The notes under the pieces are model-generated. The model had not been told where the DNA came from and did no database searches. It worked only from the letters and a program-made list of their open reading frames with translations. A DNA stretch of 64,000 bases from Verrucomicrobiota bacterium (GTDB taxonomy: Bacteria; Verrucomicrobiota; Verrucomicrobiia; Opitutales; Opitutaceae), in the NCBI GenBank assembly GCA_016871755.1, contig VHCJ01000008.1, forward strand, positions 1 through 64,000, given 5' to 3'. Each line of letters starts with the position of its first letter. The first letter of the stretch is position 1. The position numbers and the translations under genes are program-made. This document shows, one piece after another, positions 62,952 to 64,000 of this stretch.

Positions 62952-64000
62952 CTACGGCACGGGTGTTCCCTCGGGCTGCTGCGTGCGGAAGTCGCGCGGT
63001 CCGGCGGTGGCGGGATCGAAGCGCGCCGTCTGGCGGTCCACGACGCGGCGGAGCGTGACGTCCACGTAGCACGTGCTGTTGGGCGCGAGGTAGCGGTCCG
63101 GCGGCTCGTCGCCGAGCCGGAATTCCGCCGGTTCGTGGCGGGCGAAGCCGGAACTGGGGCGCGCCACGACGCGGAAGCCGAAGCGGGCGCCGCGCTTGGC
63201 GCATACCGCGTCGAAGTCGAGGTAGAACGTGATTGTCTGGGGGGAGCGCCGGTTCACCTGCTTGTCGATGACGAAGCCGCGGGGAAACGCCTCCGGATCA
63301 TAGCGGGTCCCGGCCAGCAGGATCAGATCGAAGTCGGTCACCGCTGTGCCGCGGTCATCCGCCACGCGGACGATGAGTTGGAAGAAACGCCGCTTCCGTC
63401 CACTTCCCGCCTGCCTCGCCTCGTTCTCGCTCGCCCACGCCGTCGTCAGGGTGGTGTAGGCGCGTGGCGAGGCACCGAGTGAGAGGGCGGTGAGGATGGC
63501 GGCGACGACTGGCTTCTGGCCGGCGTTGTCGGGGGTCGGGCTCTCGAGGATGCCCTTGGTCGAGCCCGAATGGGCTGCGTCCGCGACGATGAGGAACGCC
63601 CCGCGTGGCGAGAGGCGCAGCGGACCGGTGGACTCCAGCAGGCGGGCCTCGCCGGTGGCGCCGCACATGGGTACCTTGGCGTCCGACTGCCGCAACTCGA
63701 TCCAACGGTGATCGAGGCTCGCACTGGCGAGCCGGACCACGCCGTCGGAGCCGGCCTCGGCGGTGTAGCTGTTGAGGTAATCGTACAGCTTCGAATCGAT
63801 CGTCTCGCCGCTGAGCACGAAGGTCCGGAATGGCACGGCCGCGTCGGGTGCCGGATAGTCGAGCCAGGCGCGGTTGAGGAGGCGCGCCTCGTCGCTTCCC
63901 AGTTCCAGCCACCGCAGCACGCCGTCACCCGGCTCCACGCCCTGGAACCACGAGCGCAGGCGGCTGATGCGCCCGCTGCCGAGGAGCGCGAGCGCTGAGC
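62952..64000 (-). CDS. Lipase-like alpha/beta hydrolase (5' end outside window)
   Basis: Only the C-terminal part, about 349 residues, is inside the window; the frame stays open to 64000, so the GTG at 63938 is not the start. The sequence has RTFVLSGETIDSKLYDYLN and EAGSDGVVRLASASLDHRWI, where GSDGVV supplies a catalytic Asp typical of lecithin-acyltransferase/lipase-type hydrolases. It then has a beta-rich C-terminal extension (RVADDRGTAVTDFDLILLAG, PQTITFYLDFDAV) of unknown role. The nucleophile lies upstream of the window. It is transcribed toward the double-domain esterase gene, 152 bases away. Confidence 0.7.
   Translation of the reverse strand, partial: SALALLGSGRISRLRSWFQGVEPGDGVLRWLELGSDEARLLNRAWLDYPAPDAAVPFRTFVLSGETIDSKLYDYLNSYTAEAGSDGVVRLASASLDHRWIELRQSDAKVPMCGATGEARLLESTGPLRLSPRGAFLIVADAAHSGSTKGILESPTPDNAGQKPVVAAILTALSLGASPRAYTTLTTAWASENEARQAGSGRKRRFFQLIVRVADDRGTAVTDFDLILLAGTRYDPEAFPRGFVIDKQVNRRSPQTITFYLDFDAVCAKRGARFGFRVVARPSSGFARHEPAEFRLGDEPPDRYLAPNSTCYVDVTLRRVVDRQTARFDPATAGPRDFRTQQPEGTPVP

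Overview
The window is about two-thirds G+C, densely coded, and reads as a chromosome segment of a verrucomicrobium, most likely an Opitutaceae-type heterotroph. This is inferred from gene content, not a database match. The markers are large TonB-dependent receptors, many Tat-exported Gfo/Idh/MocA oxidoreductases, a DUF1080 / DUF1501 / DUF1549-DUF1553 set with a planctomycete-type cytochrome c motif, and a choice-of-anchor I protein ending in the duplicated 'RAVGP' domain common in Verrucomicrobia. No rRNA, tRNA, CRISPR array, prophage or complete insertion sequence was seen.

Layout. 1-0.9 kb: 3' end of an exported alpha/beta hydrolase. 1.3-13.2 kb: a TonB-dependent receptor followed by a tightly packed seven-gene operon: thiolase-like protein, DUF35 zinc-ribbon partner, NDP-forming acyl-CoA synthetase, zinc dehydrogenase, amidohydrolase, sodium/solute symporter and a NagB-like aminosugar-phosphate isomerase/deaminase. 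13.2-19.8 kb: a LacI-type regulator and a divergent group of four Tat-exported enzymes: three Gfo/Idh/MocA proteins (one resembling NAD-dependent glycosidases of family GH109) and a TIM-barrel isomerase. A shared 11-base motif upstream of the receptor and upstream of lacI suggests one regulon. This is the strongest candidate for an undescribed pathway: uptake and cleavage of an unusual glycoside or acylated aminosugar whose acid part is activated with CoA and split by a thiolase-like/DUF35 lyase.

20-21.2 kb: a Phd/VapC-type toxin-antitoxin pair beside the eroded remnant of a DUF4143 ATPase. 21-26 kb: two zinc metallopeptidases. 26.7-32 kb: the DUF1080/DUF1501/DUF1553 set. 32-35.6 kb: two exported esterases and a photolyase-family protein whose domain order looks circularly permuted. 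35.6-41.6 kb: a MuiA-like protein, a ROK kinase, a second TonB receptor and an RsuA-type pseudouridine synthase, all on the minus strand. 41.7-49.6 kb: a DUF4198 protein, a membrane-anchored esterase, a 3-hydroxyacyl-CoA dehydrogenase-like enzyme, an alkyladenine glycosylase, and an operon of acetylxylan esterase, AGE epimerase and a Tat-exported class V aminotransferase. 49.8-53.6 kb: an unusual three-repeat protein with a lysine-rich tail, then an ABC transporter. 53.7-64 kb: another oxidoreductase, a metallophosphoesterase, the choice-of-anchor protein, a cytochrome c lipoprotein, a SolA-type amine oxidase, a double-domain esterase and the 3' end of a lipase-like gene.

The overall theme is scavenging of plant or algal polysaccharides and glycosides: outer-membrane receptors, at least seven secreted or anchored esterases, periplasmic oxidoreductases and sugar isomerases. 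Gene starts are often translationally coupled (ATGA or GTGA overlaps), and three convergent gene pairs share a single CTAG as both stop codons.
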